This document shows positions 21,872 to 35,196 of a DNA stretch of 64,000 nt, piece after piece. The DNA comes from Wuchereria bancrofti (Eukaryota; Nematoda; Chromadorea; Rhabditida; Onchocercidae): the NCBI GenBank assembly GCA_005281725.1, contig SSBO01000012.1, positions 20,600,779 through 20,664,778 of the forward strand, given 5' to 3'. Position numbers and translations under genes: made by a program. The notes beneath the pieces are model-generated. The model saw only the letters and a program-made list of their open reading frames with translations. It had not been told where the DNA came from and ran no database searches. Position 1 is the stretch's first letter, and every line of letters begins with the position of its first letter.

Positions 21872-24800
21872 TTTGATCTTTTTTGAATGCAAAAGCATTC
21901 GATAGTAAATGTTTGTCAATTGATTCCCATTACCTAACAAATATTCCAGTCGCTGTATTGAAAAGAAGCAAAAAGATATAATTGCTAACGGTGATTGTGA
22001 AATTCAATTAAATTTAGAAATTTCTACAAAATTTCTTTTTCAAATTTATAAAAAACCGGATTGAGTACTACTAATTCCTAGTTATGCCTTTTCCATTTGC
22101 GCTTCCATCATTCATTCATCACTACCAATTACCAATACTTCTACATTATTCCAATAATATTATTAACACCATTTTTTTCACGACAAAGTAGTAATCTCTC
22201 CTAGCAAATGAAATATCCTTTCCCTTTGCCTACATTTCTCTACTTTTCCCTCTACTCTCCATAACCCCGTTGAAACTGTTTTGTCTATGCAAAACACAAT
22301 GGAATGATTAGACATATAGCCGAGTGATTTCAAAATTTCTATTTACATCATTTCCGGCCAAGAGAAAACTGACCTACGCGGATATTTGGTTAGTTTTGCT
22401 TAAACATATTAGAACAGAGGCAGTACAGGGAAGAATAAAGAGTGAAATTTCTTCAAATTTAGCAAATTTCTAATACCTATGTTCAATTTTACAAAATCCC
22501 AATTGAAAATGACAAATAAGGATATGTGGAAAATAACAAATTCCAATTAGTATTCAATTAGTGACCACTGAAACTGTCCGACACTTGGAGTTGTGAGCAA
22601 AATGTGCATTTTAGATATTTCCCTAATCAGTCTTCCACTTTCCTTTTACTTTAATCGTCTATGTGCGCAAATCTATTTACAGAAATTAAGCGTTCACTGA
22701 AACGTCAATATCATACTGTCTAGCTAAAATAGCGCAATAGAAAATTCGAGATGAGGAAGAAATTAGCATAATTTACAAATAAACAAAACAAGAATATTAG
22801 GAAGTAATTTTTCAATTTGAAAAAACTCATTTTATCTCACGAATTTGATTTTTACACAATATTATGAAAATGAGATAGCCAAAATCATGTTGAATATATT
22901 TGTTAAGACTAATAATGATTTTAGCATTTGATCAATTATTCACTATGATTTTATAATTTATAAATTTTTACTGTTTGAAATTATAACAAGTGGTCATTAT
23001 GATTTATTATTTTTGTTATTATATTGAATTTTGGAAAGCTAATTTGCTGCAGAAATTGCTTATAATTACTTCATGTGCTACATAAATGGGATGAAATTTC
23101 TTCCGCTAATCTACTATCTTCACTCTCCTTCCCATTCATTCTTCTGCTCATCTGTCATATAAAAGCAATGGGCAAACTTTGATAACAATCTTAGCTGACA
23201 TTTTAAAATGAACAATTGTGCGAAACCTATCAAATTGATTGATATTGCTCACAAAATTTTATATTAAGTGACCTAAGGTATATCTAAGAGTTGGAAAGAT
23301 TACTAATTAAGAAGCAAAGTCAAAAAAAAGCAGAGGAAAAAATATATGTTAATAACTTCTTCGAATACCGAGTCTCTTTCAAGAAAACAATCATCAGATA
23401 TAAAGTTTTTTGGCAAGGAATATTTAGATGAGAATTATATTACTATCTAAGTCTAATAGTGAAAAAAGTATAAAGAAACGAGTCAGTCAAAATAAATCAA
23501 GATTGAAAAAAAAAGAGACTACTACATGATGACTTTCTGCTTCCTTTAATCATTTAAAATATAAAGATTTCAATAAAGATGCACTGATAAAAAAGATTTT
23601 GCGAGTGGAACGATATGTAAATAAATTTTTTCCCACCATATATTATCACATCCGAAATTATGGAATTTCATCGTAATGGAGCCAGTTTTATTGCAAAAGA
23701 AAAAAATTACAATTAAATCGATTGCCAGTCGAACTATTATTGAGTTTAAAAAAGCAAATTGCAACCTATAATTAACTCAACATTTTCACATTTCCGTGAT
23801 TTTATCTTCCTTTCTTTTTTCGTAGAAAGTTAATTCAAATTCTCCATGGAAAGAAATGCTAATTCAAACTGTTTATTTTAGCGTACACAGCAAATTCAAA
23901 TTGACAAACACAATAACAAAATCTGCTAAATAAATTCCGAAATTGTAGAAACTAGAAAGTTTGATTCAATTCATTGCGGATTTGAATAGCTATGTTAGTT
24001 CGATTTCTCAGAAACAAAAATTTTAGCGCTAGTTGTTAAATGCAATTTGTAAAAACTTACGATCCTATTATTGTTTTGACCACTTGTAATGAAATCTGGC
24101 TTAACCAACTTTACATTTGATCTTCTCCGAAAAAGAAGCCAAGTATCATAGAAATTAGCTCTATGTTTAAGAAGGAATGCTGAAAATATGCTTATTTTAC
24201 ATAGCCATAAATGAAAGCATCACAAATCTGGCGCAAAAGGCGGATGACTAATGTGATGAGAAGCTATGATGTAGCAGCAGCAGATGTTCCACATCAAATG
24301 AGATACCATTAAATAGAATATTAACTGATGAATGAGTAATCTTGATATGTGATGATGCATTTGAAGTGAATTAGTTGAATGAAAATTATCTAAAATAAGA
24401 CTGAAATAAAAATTATTTTACCATTGAAAGGTTTGCTGTTTGAGTTTTTTAAATAAATGAGTCATCCATTTACTACTAAATTCATTTTGTTATTTATTAA
24501 CTCACTATTTTGTTCTTGCATTTGATAAACTTGATTACTCGTTATAAAACCAGTAAATAACTTTAGAATTTTTCGATTAAATGATTCTCGTTCAGACAGG
24601 TCATACAAATTGAGAAGATCTTTGGGTAAAATGAAAATTTTGGAAGCTTTTTTAAAATCTCGAAATATTCATCAAATCTATCATTTACTCCACCAGCAAA
24701 ACAATCTACTAATTATATCGTCGTTAAATTTTTGAATATTTTAAGCTCAGAAACATGAACTTCATAGATTAACACTTCATTTATTCCGTCCCTTTTGACC

Positions 24801-25480
24801 TCAAATCTATCGTATTTTTTTACATAATTTTTCTCTTACATTGACAACATTTCAAAATTCCGTTTCATTTCATTCATTGTTCAATTTTTTGTTCATATTT
24901 ATAGAATAAATGAATTCAACAAAAAAAAAAAAAAACAGCTAATAATCGAATTTGACAGCCATATGCAATACAAATAGCAAAAAATTTTTTCATGCAACTA
25001 AATGAGTTGCTGCGTGGGTGCATACTATTGCTGTCGCTGTCGTTATTGTTGTTGACATTGAATGGGCAGGAAGAGAAAAGTGGAGAGCAGATGAATACTG
25101 GAGCCTTTCCCTGGTAGCAGACAGATCTTAAAAATGATTTAATTTGATTTGACTATAAATGTATGAAATGAAACGAATTTTAAAATTAAGCAAAAAAAAA
25201 ATACGCAAAGATACCTTTTGGATATTTCATTGCTCGTTTCTATTTCAAGGTCAACTGAGAGTACCATCTTTTTTCCACAGAATATTTGCTTTTTTTTTTT
25301 AAATAATAATTTGTTTGAGGAAAGGAAAAATAATAGGGAAAGGAATGGATATGTTCATGAAATCATTAAATAGTAATGATATTTAATTGATGTGATTTAT
25401 TACCCAGTAATTATTCGATTCTTATAAAAATCATTTTCGCTTTAACGATAATTTTTAGTGATCCAAAATTTTAACATTTG
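21872..25480. other. AT-rich intergenic DNA
   Basis: No gene supported. A 41-codon frame at 24992-25117 starts with a hydrophobic leader but has no phase-compatible next exon that is not retroelement debris; see rejected items. Confidence 0.55.
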
Positions 25481-25481
25481 A

Positions 25482-25980
25482 TTTAGCGGTGATCCGAAAA
25501 TGTGGAAGCAATTCTCGAATAGTTTCGATGTAGCAATCCACCATCAAACTGTACATACCTTCAGAAACTGAGTTATTTAATGCCCTGTCTAAAGAAAGAA
25601 ATTTTACTGTTAAAGATTGCTCATCAAAAATATGGCATTGATTAGAAAGGCTTTAATTGAAAAATTCGGAAAGACAACCATTATTAAAAAAAAAAAAACT
25701 CTTTATATGTAGAATTACAATCTATCAAATGAAATGATGAAAGAGTGGAAGCAATAATAGAAGCAACTGAAAGAATACTTCGACAATCAGATGCAATCAG
25801 CGATAATTTCAAACGTCACAGTATGGAAATCTCTATAGAATATGAGTTACCTGTTTGAGTAATACACAATATTTATCAACAAAAGAAAAAGGAATTATGG
25901 TCAATAACCAAACTTCGACAATTAATTAGAAGATTTGGTGGAAAAGAAGCTAATAAAACTTAAACTAAAACAAAACCAAT
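25482..25980 (+). pseudogene. Broken BEL/Pao retrotransposon gag remnant
   Basis: Plus-strand pieces in shifting frames match the order of motifs in BEL/Pao gag. First FSGDPKMWKQFSNSFDVAIH (from about 25482), then after a frameshift QKLSYLMPCLKK, then in other frames ALIEKFGKTTIIKK and the region with IIEATERILRQSDAISDNF, and finally IYQQKKKELWSITKLRQLI (to about 25950). In-frame stops (for example TGA in the ELPV..VIHN segment) and a poly-A frameshift near 25686 show that it is dead. It is an old retrotransposon copy, not a host gene. The family is assigned from memory of the conserved gag pattern; no LTRs were found beside it. Confidence 0.7.
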
Positions 25981-25984
25981 ATGC

Positions 25985-27680
25985 CACTAAGAGAAGAATT
26001 TCAGTCTTAAGTTACAATATAACAACCCAAATTAATCTTGATCCAATTATAAATTAAAAAAAAAAAAATTGCTTAAGATAATAAGAATAAAAGATTCTGT
26101 AGCAAGGACCATTGAGATATTGAATATCAGATTTATCCCACATTTAAACAACAAATGGAATATCTGAGTAAAAAATAACACTATATGTCTCAGCTCTGAA
26201 TGTTTATTTTTCCACTGTAAAAATCCACATAATACTGCGTAGGGAAATGAATTCAATAGTTATCATTAGCAATTATTATTAGCTCGATAATTCAATAAAG
26301 TAAGATAGTCCTAATGTTATATAAAAAGTTAATCATCAATTTTCAGATCTGGTTTAAAGCTATGCTTAGTACAATTAAAATCAAAATTAAATTAGATAAA
26401 ATTGGAAAAAATCAAAGTTTTAGATAAAAAATAACAAATTTTTTGGTAGCAGTTTCATACATTATGCATTAAGTAGATTTGCGACGAAGGATAACCAAAA
26501 GATCACAAAAATTTATTAACTGTTCAAAATTAAACACCTAATACAAAAAAGTGCCTGTAACATTTAGCATTAACTCTTTATCTTTCTTAATTACACATTA
26601 TTTTGATTTCGAAATCTCACTTCATAATTTGCAAATGGTTTATAAACTTGGGAATGCTACAAAAAAAAAGTTCTAGTTCTCAAAAATTTTCTAAATTTCC
26701 AAAAAATCCGAAAAAAGTTAATTTAAAAAAAAAAATTGTTTCGCAATATGTTGAGCAAAAGAAATGAGAAGTTGTGGAACATTGGAGAATAGTAAAGAAC
26801 AACGAGTACGTATAGTAAAATATTTGTGAATAATTCTGGAAATATTTGTGTGACTCTCTAAAATCGATTATGGAACAGAAATGCTTCTTTTAGTCTTGGG
26901 ACTATCAAAGCTATTAATCTAACTTCCTTTTATTCTCTCGTTTAATTATAAGCCAATCTTCCTGAATCATATTGACACCTATACTTTTTAGATTTTTCAT
27001 AAAACATAAAAGATATTTTTCCAGTTTCTTTGCTTATTTATCGGTTGATTTACTAAAATCTAATCTTGCTTTACTGAATATTTTCTGCAGAACTTTGCAT
27101 TTAAATTTTTATAAATTTCGTCAACTGCACCGAAATCTAATGAAGACAATATACTGTGCTTTAAATTACTTTTGCCATGAATAGAAATTCAAGTTGACTT
27201 GAAAATTCATGAAGTTGAATCAAAACGATATTTTCAGTATGTTACAAACACATTTTTGCAGTAATTAAGAATAGAATTTGATTTGTATTGAATTGAATTT
27301 TCAGTTCAATTAACAAAGGTCAAATTAGATTGTCAGACTATTGATTTATCTTTTGCAGTGATTTATTTTGTTCTGTTGTGTGCATTGAAGAAAAGTTTTC
27401 AGATTTGTTTTTGAATGGATATTTCGAGGTTTATTGAGAAGAACTATATAGCTTTTTTTAGCATAGTTGTTATCGATTATTTCACACAGCTTATCCAAAT
27501 CAAGATCAGTAAAACAATTACTTTATTTTAAATTGAGAAATAAAATTTGTTTAATCTATTGTGAAGTTTATAATTTATGGTATTATTATAATATTAAGTA
27601 CTGAAAAAATACGACACTGAATTATGAATTTTATTTGATCAAGATTGATTGGTTTTGATTGATGAGAAATCTCAAATCAA
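25985..27680. other. AT-rich intergenic DNA
   Basis: No gene supported; frames at 26047-26256 and 26972-27184 are low-complexity chance frames. Confidence 0.55.
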
Positions 27681-27681
27681 T

Positions 27682-27800
27682 GACACTATCATAACTGCTG
27701 TCGCCGTAGCAAGCACCTCATTGACTCATTTATTATTGTCGATTCAGTTTTCATCCAATGAGAAATATTTTTGAAGTTATAATATCATTTTTGAATGATA
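27682..27800. repeat. Short dispersed repeat, diverged unit 1
   Basis: GACACTATCATAACTGCTGTC through ATAATATCATTTTTGA matches 28371-28487 at roughly 85%, with a five-base insertion in this unit. The minus strand of the second unit is open and reads MEAELTIINESALAIATTVM. Confidence 0.85.
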
Positions 27801-28370
27801 TTGAATGAAATTTGGATTCAGAAAAGTTTCGGATACATGAAATTTTTTTTTTTTTTGAATGAAATTTCCGATACAGAAAAGATTGATATGATAAAAGAAC
27901 AAAATGCACAAAATGAATTATAAATAAAAATATCGACAAAAGAAATTTTTTGCAAAATATTCAAAACAATCTCGAAATGATTTATTCTGATCTGCTCCTT
28001 CACTTTGAAATTTCATAATTTCGGCTGGTAACAACGGTTTTTCTTTTTACTAGTCAATCGAATAAGTAAGTTATTATACTTGGTGAAATTTTCGGCTGCG
28101 ATCAAATTTCGTAATTTCAGATAAATACATGAACAAGCAGAGAGGGATCATGAAGTCGGTAAGCAAACAGGAAAAGTATTTCATGGAAAAATCATATCAA
28201 TGCAGTAATGAAATTATCTCAGTGCATAAGAAATAGGTAAACATAAATGAATGAAGCAAAGTGAGAGCGAAAGAGAAGAACGATAAATGATATCATTTCA
28301 ATAAATTACAAAAAATAACAATTTCAAGGAATGAAATTTAATTTATAAAAGCATGATGATTCATCGCATG

Positions 28371-28487
28371 ACACTATCATAACTGTTGTCGCTATAGCAA
28401 GCGCTGACTCATTTATTATTGTCAATTCAGCTTCCATCCGATCAGAAATATTTTTAAAGTTATAATATCATTTTTGACATTTTTTTT
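28371..28487. repeat. Short dispersed repeat, unit 2
   Basis: Partner of 27682-27800; a third unit lies in the inverted arm at about 36808-36925. Confidence 0.85.
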
Positions 28488-28592
28488 TTGAAATTACAGT
28501 ATTCTATGGATATATTCTATGAATTCAAGTATGAATTGACGAAGTTTCGTCGTTTCCATAGCAAAATGAAAATCTTATTCTCTTATGATAAT

Positions 28593-28760
28593 TGTCTAAT
28601 CATATCTCTGTCTATTTCCTCCATACTATAAGAAGATTGGTGGGTTGCAAGAAGAATATGCCGAAGGATGTGATATTATCAGCATTGCTTTTAATTCCAA
28701 TCTGATCCTTCAACTTTTCTTTTGACTCAGCTTCCAACTTTTATCTAAAATCCATTTCAT
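28593..28760. other. Coding-like patch of uncertain strand
   Basis: The plus strand reads YYKKIGGLQEEYAEGCDII and the minus strand reads KLEAESKEKLKDQIGIK, both open over about 40 codons, and both copied into the inverted arm. No linked exon was found on either strand. It may be an exon relic. Confidence 0.2.
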
Positions 28761-29304
28761 CTTTTGTATTTCATTGCTCTAATGTGTGGTACAACTATTG
28801 TGCTGTAAATACGATGAAGCAATTTGTGATTCATTTGGTTAAATGTGACAATTTTTATTCATAAACAATTCTAGCAATGGTTTTTTCTACACCCTGTAGG
28901 ACAGCATTCCTTTTTATTTTATCTTGTTTCTTGATTATTTTCGCTCTTCCAATATTTGCGAGCAAAAAAAGCACAATGTTTATTTTTTCAATAAAATCTG
29001 AATCAATATAAGAGAACAAAACTCACTTTAACAAATGTTTATTTGAATGATCTTTGTTCACTTAATATAATCTGCTTTAACAGTTAACACTGCTGGATTC
29101 AATTGTATGCAATATTTATTCCCGATAATTAATACTGTTTACTTTTTTCCTTTTTTTCGAGCACAAATTGCTATGAATTTCAATATGCAATGAATTTAAT
29201 GGCTGTAGTCAACAGTCTACCATTTATTCATTTATAACTAATCTGCTCCAATCCTCTTACTTTTTTTAAGCTAACTTTTATATTGTAAATCAACTTTTTT
29301 GTAC

Positions 29305-29320
29305 GAGCAAAGCTTTGCTC
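29305..29320. repeat. Perfect 16-bp palindrome
   Basis: GAGCAAAGCTTTGCTC; the inverted arm repeats it at 35975-35990. The role is unknown. Confidence 0.8.
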
Positions 29321-29708
29321 ATTTTATATTTGTTTCCCTTTCAGTTTTGTTAACATTTCCTTAGCTTACTAATTGATATACCTTATTCAACTTTCCAAGT
29401 ACGAGATTCTCATAAAGCTAGTACAATTTGTATATTATAAACTGTTGGTTGGGAAGGAAATCAATTTAGTAAATTGTATTGTCAATTTAACGTACGCTTT
29501 ATTTTATAATTGTAATTTTATATTTATTACGCGTGATTGCATTTTTATTCATATCGATAAGAACATCAATAAATAAAGCAAATATAACACATCGAATAAA
29601 ATGTTTTCGCCTCTTTTTAAAGTTTTATTCGGAATTTAAACGAATCTAGCAGAAATACTATCAACAATCATTGCTCTACTTCACCATTAATCAATACACT
29701 TAGGAACG

Positions 29709-30151
29709 ATGAACACAGATACCGATAGAATCGTTGAAGTTCTTCTTATTATTATTCTACCGGTTAGACTCAGAAAATCTTTTTCAATCAGCAATAAATT
29801 GCCTGAGAAGAATATTACTATCAGCGATTTAATTAGCCTTTAATCAGCAATAAATTGCCTGAGAAGAATATCAACGATTTAATTAGATTTAATTAGTTCG
29901 TACTCATTAAATTTAAATTTTAGCCTCTTGCGATATGGCACCACGAGCGCAAATGTACCTTTCATTTCTACCTGAATGTGTTTCTAACGCTCTTTCGCAT
30001 CTTACCGACTATTGCTTTTACTGCTTCGGCTTCGTCGCAAAATCACAGCATATTTGTCTTAGCTGGCATCGCAACCACATTCTTAGCGATGCTTGCCACT
30101 TTATCGAATATTGTTCACGCAGTATGGTTTTGCTTAATACGTAACAGATAG
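29709..30151 (+). CDS. UPF0057/Pmp3-like small hydrophobic membrane protein, copy 2
   Basis: Exons 29709-29762 and 29924-30151. The coding sequence and intron are the same as in copy 1, including the 53-bp tandem duplication in the intron, so both encode the same 93-residue protein. See the entry at 2021-2463 for the family argument. Identity including the intron points to very recent duplication, conversion, or the same locus assembled twice. Confidence 0.6.
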
Positions 30152-32063
30152 TGATAAGTGATACTTTTTAGTTCACCAATGATTATTTTATGATATATTA
30201 CATCATTGTAAGTTTGAATGAAGGTCAGAGGTTATGATTACTAGATTAGTAGCTAATGTTATTGAAGAGAAGAGAAAATTATCGTTGAGGAAAAAACCAG
30301 TTCCACTTTTTCTTTTTTATTGTTAAGTAATTATCAATACTAAGTACAGAAAAAAGTTTAGTTTAAATCTCCTAAATAACATTAATGTAAGCAATTTGAA
30401 AAGAAGAAACTTTAATGTATCACTTGTGATTTGCGTGATTATACACCTTTAGATGTTTATTACATAATAAACTTTTTTTTCCACTTTATTTTAACGTGAA
30501 AATAATTAAGGTTGTATAATGGAAAGAAAAAAAGTGAAAACATTTGTAATTAAATTTTTTGTGCTGATAACTTGAGAGAATACTTTTTTGTGTTGTTTGA
30601 AAACAGACGAATAATTGAAGAAGGATTTATTCTTTGTAGATGTTACAGAACAACAATTAGAGAATATCGATATTACAGTTGATTAAAATTGTTCCATTTC
30701 AATCAAAATTGAGAGAAGGAAAAATAGAGTTTCTTTATATTATTTATAACTTTACAAGTTAAATTTATGACTTCTTATCTTTTTTCCAAATATTTACATT
30801 CTTACTTAAACCATTTCGAAATATCTTTATTATAGTAATATATTTATATTATAAAATTATTTCAGTTTTTTTGGCAAAATAGTGTCAACTGATTATTGAA
30901 TATAAATAATTCAGGCAAGGATAATTGGAGAGAAACAATTTGTCATATTGAAATTTCCAGAAAATATTGGATAGAATTTATTGTAATAACTTTTAAATCT
31001 ATTAGATTATTATCATTCCATATCTCAATGAATCGAGTTTCGATTTGCAGTAGAAAAAAGCTTTTCAATAAAATCACTCAATATATCAGACATTTTATGA
31101 AATGATTTTTGCATTAAAAGCAATACATACGGAGTTTAAGAATCGTAATGAAAGGAAAATATGTTTAAAATTATCATTTCTGAAGTATGAAATAAAGTGC
31201 AACATTGATAGTGATAGTCCTTTTTTATATCCACACTTTTTGTACCTTTTTTCTTTTTTTTTTACTTTTTGTAATGTTAATTTGACTAATTGAGATTAGA
31301 CATTATTTCGGTACTCGAACATCCAATTTCAAAAATTTTATTTAAAACACTTTGTCAATGAAAAGAATTTATTCAATTGCATCAGTCGTCGTTCCATCAA
31401 AAGCTTATAAAAATCACCAAAAATAAAATTAAGAAATGTACTGAAAAGAAAAGGCCATAATAAATGAAATGTAATGTTTCAAAAATTCAGCATGGAAATT
31501 TTCAAACTTTTTTCTTGATTTTTGAATTTTTCTTACCTACCAATTGATGATGAAGTAAAAACAGAAATCGCCTGACAAACTCTAAACAATTTCGATAGTA
31601 ATATCAGTTACAACACAACAAATGAGCGTACTGTCTAAAGTTGTAATATTGTAAGAAGTTTGCTTTTTTCTTTTTTTGTATTTATTTTATATTTTATTGC
31701 AACAGAAGAACATCAAACTTTAGAGAAGAGTGTAAGTTAAAATTAAAACGTAACAATTGTGTGTGACGTATCCTTCCTACATTTGTAAAATGGAAAATTA
31801 TTATATTTTGAGAATGGCCATTATATGGATATTGTAAAAAAAGTTGTAAATAGACTGGTAAAATTTGAAGTGCAAAATAATAAAATTTCAAAAGATTATC
31901 AGGTTGAATTTTTTAAAGCAAAATTCGCAAAGTTAAATGTAACATTTTGCTATTGCGGTGCAAAACTAAGATCTAATTGTAATGTACATACTCAGAGAAT
32001 TAACAATAAGAATAAATGAAATTTGATTTGTAATGTGAAATTAATGATTAAGGAAATAAACGT

Positions 32064-32543
32064 TCTTAAAATCTTAATTCTAGGTTACTTCAACAATAAA
32101 CAAAATTTGAAACCGAGAAAAGATCGAAACCTTTCTGTCCATTTGCATGTGCTTTGTTACGTAATGCATATTCGGTGGATATTGTAACAGGAACAGAAAA
32201 TAATAGTACCAGCAATACTAGGTTGTACATTTGCTGAAATTTAAATTCAGTTAATCAATTAAACCTATAAAAATAAAATTGAAAAATATGATACTAGCCA
32301 TTATTGTTTATGTTCCATACGCAAGTTGCAAGAAAATATGGAACGTAAAAAATGAATTAATAGCGGTTACTTTTTTCCGACATGAGACAGCTGCTACCAT
32401 TAGACTGGTTCAAGATTAGAGTTTTAGTATGATTTTCGCCTGTGGATTTAATTGTTAAATTTGAGTTATGATATCTTTTGTTATTTGTTACTTCTTCTTT
32501 GAAAAATTAAAAAAAAAAAAAGGAAATGTGTGGGAGAATATGA
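32064..32543. repeat. 480-bp repeat R, copy 3
   Basis: Same block as 4376-4855 at offset 27688. Confidence 0.95.
32090..32230 (-). CDS. Small secreted peptide, 46 aa (third copy)
   Basis: Matches the frame at 4402-4542, with the intact signal peptide and TTTCAG acceptor. See 1196-1336 for the description. Confidence 0.4.
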   Translation of the reverse strand: MYNLVLLVLLFSVPVTISTEYALRNKAHANGQKGFDLFSVSNFVYC

Positions 32544-33729
32544 GAGAGGTGAATAACATAAATTAGTTAACTTTTTGACTTTCTTTTTTAACGATTATAT
32601 CAAAAAAATGTTCAACATCATCAATTCTAGCAGTTTTTTAATGAAAAATGTTATAAATGTTTTCGGCAATGGTATAGCGGCAGAAGTAAAAAGCTGTCAT
32701 CAATGATATTGTCTTACATACTGATTCATTTAAATTGCGAGAATAATTAATGTTACTGAAAATTCTTCTTCAGCTTTTATGAAATGCTTGTCTTAAAACT
32801 CAATTGTCATTTGAACAAATCATTCACGATCAAGTTGATGCTTCCTTTTAAAGGCAACATGAGATTAGCGGAAGAAGTTATTTTTATTTGATTTTTCGTC
32901 AGCAGTACGAAAAACTTTAATTAATATATTCACTTCCTTCATCGTGAATGATCATGAGAAATTAAGTGTTGTCTACGTGAATAATGCTTACTGTGGAAAT
33001 CAGAAGGTAAGAAAATTTTGAATTAGTGAAGCAGAAGATTCAAAATCTGTAGACAATAGAAATGATGACGAAAATCAAGTAATTCGAACTTGTAGCTGAT
33101 GAAGTTATCATTATTAGTTTTTCTGAAGAACTTGTTATGTCTTTATCAGATATGAAGAGAGTCTATAAACTGGCGTATTAACCAAATTGTATAAAATTAA
33201 AAAACAAGGTTGATCTGAAATAGCTATGCTTAAATTGCAGTAGTTGAAGATTGATTTTCAACAATAGTTCCTTATCACTGCGCACCATAAAACATTGAGC
33301 AATGTAATATCTATTCTGATTGATTACACTGAACTAGCGATGAAAAAGAATTTGTTGAAAAATGATAATAATATATGTATTAGTTGTCACTAATCAAATG
33401 TATCTGTCTTAGTTCGGGAGGAAAAGCTGAATAAAAGTTTGAAATCGATGAGGTTTTTTAAATTACTCTCCATTATACAACCTTAATTATTTTCACGTTA
33501 AAATAAAGTGGAAAAAAAAGTTTATTATGTAATAAACATCTAAAGGTGTATAATCACGCAAATCACAAGTGATACATTAAAGTTTCTTCTTTTCAAATTG
33601 CTTACATTAATGTTATTTAGGAGATTTAAACTAAACTTTTTTCTGTACTTAGTATTGATAATTACTTAACAATAAAAAAGAAAAAGTGGAACTGGTTTTT
33701 TCCTCAACGATAATTTTCTCTTCCTCTTC

Positions 33730-35084
33730 AAAAAACAAAAACCAGAATTTTTATAGAGAGCAAAAAAGTACATACGGACGGATTCATTGCTGGTCTTCAG
33801 CAAATCGGAATGATTTGTAAATGAATAGGTAAATAGAAATGGTTCGTTTTCATGTACGGAACAGGTGTTGTTACAATAATTTAATTGAGAAATTTAATAA
33901 TACAATGAATGATTTGATATTATTCTATTTGAAAAGGAAAAAGAAAGTTGAGTAAATTAGAAATTAAAAAATCTTTGTTCTTTTCCTCCATAGATTCATG
34001 ATTCAAATTACTATGTCATTACGATAATGAGAAAAGAGAAAGGAAGACAAAGTTAAAGAGAAAAAGTATGGAAAACTGATCGACCCATTTTCATGATTTT
34101 CATATCTATTATCTAATTGATCAAAAAATCAGGATGAAAGAGATATACAAATTTTTATTAAAAATTCAAATGTTTTAGAGCTTTTTTTTTTTTTTTGTTG
34201 GACTCTTTCTATGTTTATCAAAACTAACGACTTATGCTTTTTTTTTTCTAATAGTTATCAAATATTATCAACAAGTGCGTTGTTGTGTGCGTTGTAATTC
34301 AAAAATCATTTAAAATTAAATATTTCAACTCATCAAATTCCTTAAATATCTTGGATTAGAGTGATCCAAACTGCGAGTTACAAAACATAACCAAATATTC
34401 TTCATAGTTGATTATTTGTGATTAAGACAACTGACTGCTAAAGTGAATAAGTGCAAATTAAAGATCTATTTTTTTCAGAAGAAAACCGTTCATTTTGATT
34501 GATAATTTCAAAAATTATCGGGTCCTTATCTCATAATTTTACTAATATTTTAGCTTGCAAAATGTTGAAAAAGAAGGGATTAAGCCTTTTGAAAGAAAAC
34601 CAGAATTATCAAAATTCCAAGTGAGTGTTTTTATTTTAAAACTTTTCTTTAACAATAGCCGGAAGTACAGAATTCATTGGACGAAATGATTAGGAAATTA
34701 AAATCATAAGCGATGTTCAACATCTACAGAAGTACTAAAAAATATGAACTTGATTTTTCCCTTATCTACTCAATGTTAAGCTAAATCAATTAATTTTAAA
34801 ACTTATGACTAGTTTTGTTTACAAAAATTAAAACACTAATATCTTCGTAATTTCTAATTTCTTTTCGAAATATTTACCTTCTTAAAAAAAGTATTTATAA
34901 TTTGCAGAAAAATCGAACTGTTATGAAATATTTGTAAAATTTATTCAGTGTAATAAGTTTAGTTTAAGATGGCATGATTATTCTAATGTTAACATAAAAT
35001 TGTTTATTTTGATTGGAAATCCGTGGAAATTTGGGAATGTTTTTTGCCTACGGGATTTCATTAGATTTCCCAAATATATATTTA
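33730..35084. other. 1.36-kb insertion inside the inverted arm
   Basis: The arm is broken between the equivalents of 30263 and 30264. The inserted DNA is AT-rich, with no terminal repeats I can see and at most a two-base duplicated AA at the join. It holds an exon-like piece at 34554-34620: an ATTTTAG acceptor, ATG, the frame MLKKKGLSLLKENQNYQNS, and a GTGAGT donor. It could be a foreign insertion, or ancestral DNA deleted from the other copies. Confidence 0.7.
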
Positions 35085-35196
35085 AATAACATTAGCTACT
35101 AATCTAGTAATCATAACCTCTGACCTTCATTCAAACTTACAATGATGTAATATATCATAAAATAATCATTGGTGAACTAAAAAGTATCACTTATCA

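Larger units (their letters stand above)
28209..30523. repeat. Left arm of a large inverted duplication
   Basis: The complement of this block is found at 33468-37086 (paired positions sum to 65295 in the outer part, 65348 after a 53-bp indel, 63991 beyond the 1.36-kb insertion). The arm includes the second UPF0057-like gene. The outer ends, TGAAATTATCTC here and GATAATTTCA there, meet the single N at 37087. Confidence 0.95.
29339..33467 (+). repeat. Segmental duplication, copy 2
   Basis: Matches copy 1 (1651-6299) without the solo LTR. It ends at AAATTACT, where it runs directly into the inverted unit of copy 3. Confidence 0.95.

Noticed and set aside
24992..25117. Plus-strand 41-codon frame with a strong signal-peptide-like start (MQLNELLRGCILLLSL)
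   Set aside because: It lies in a CTG/TTG-rich stretch, and the only phase-compatible next exon (25534-25645) is part of the BEL/Pao gag relic. It could still be a tiny peptide gene but is not supported.
25455..25588. Minus-strand exon-like frame after a TTCTTTCTTTAG acceptor (SLMVDCYIETIRELLPHF)
   Set aside because: It is antisense to clear gag motifs on the plus strand, so it is a shadow of old coding sequence.
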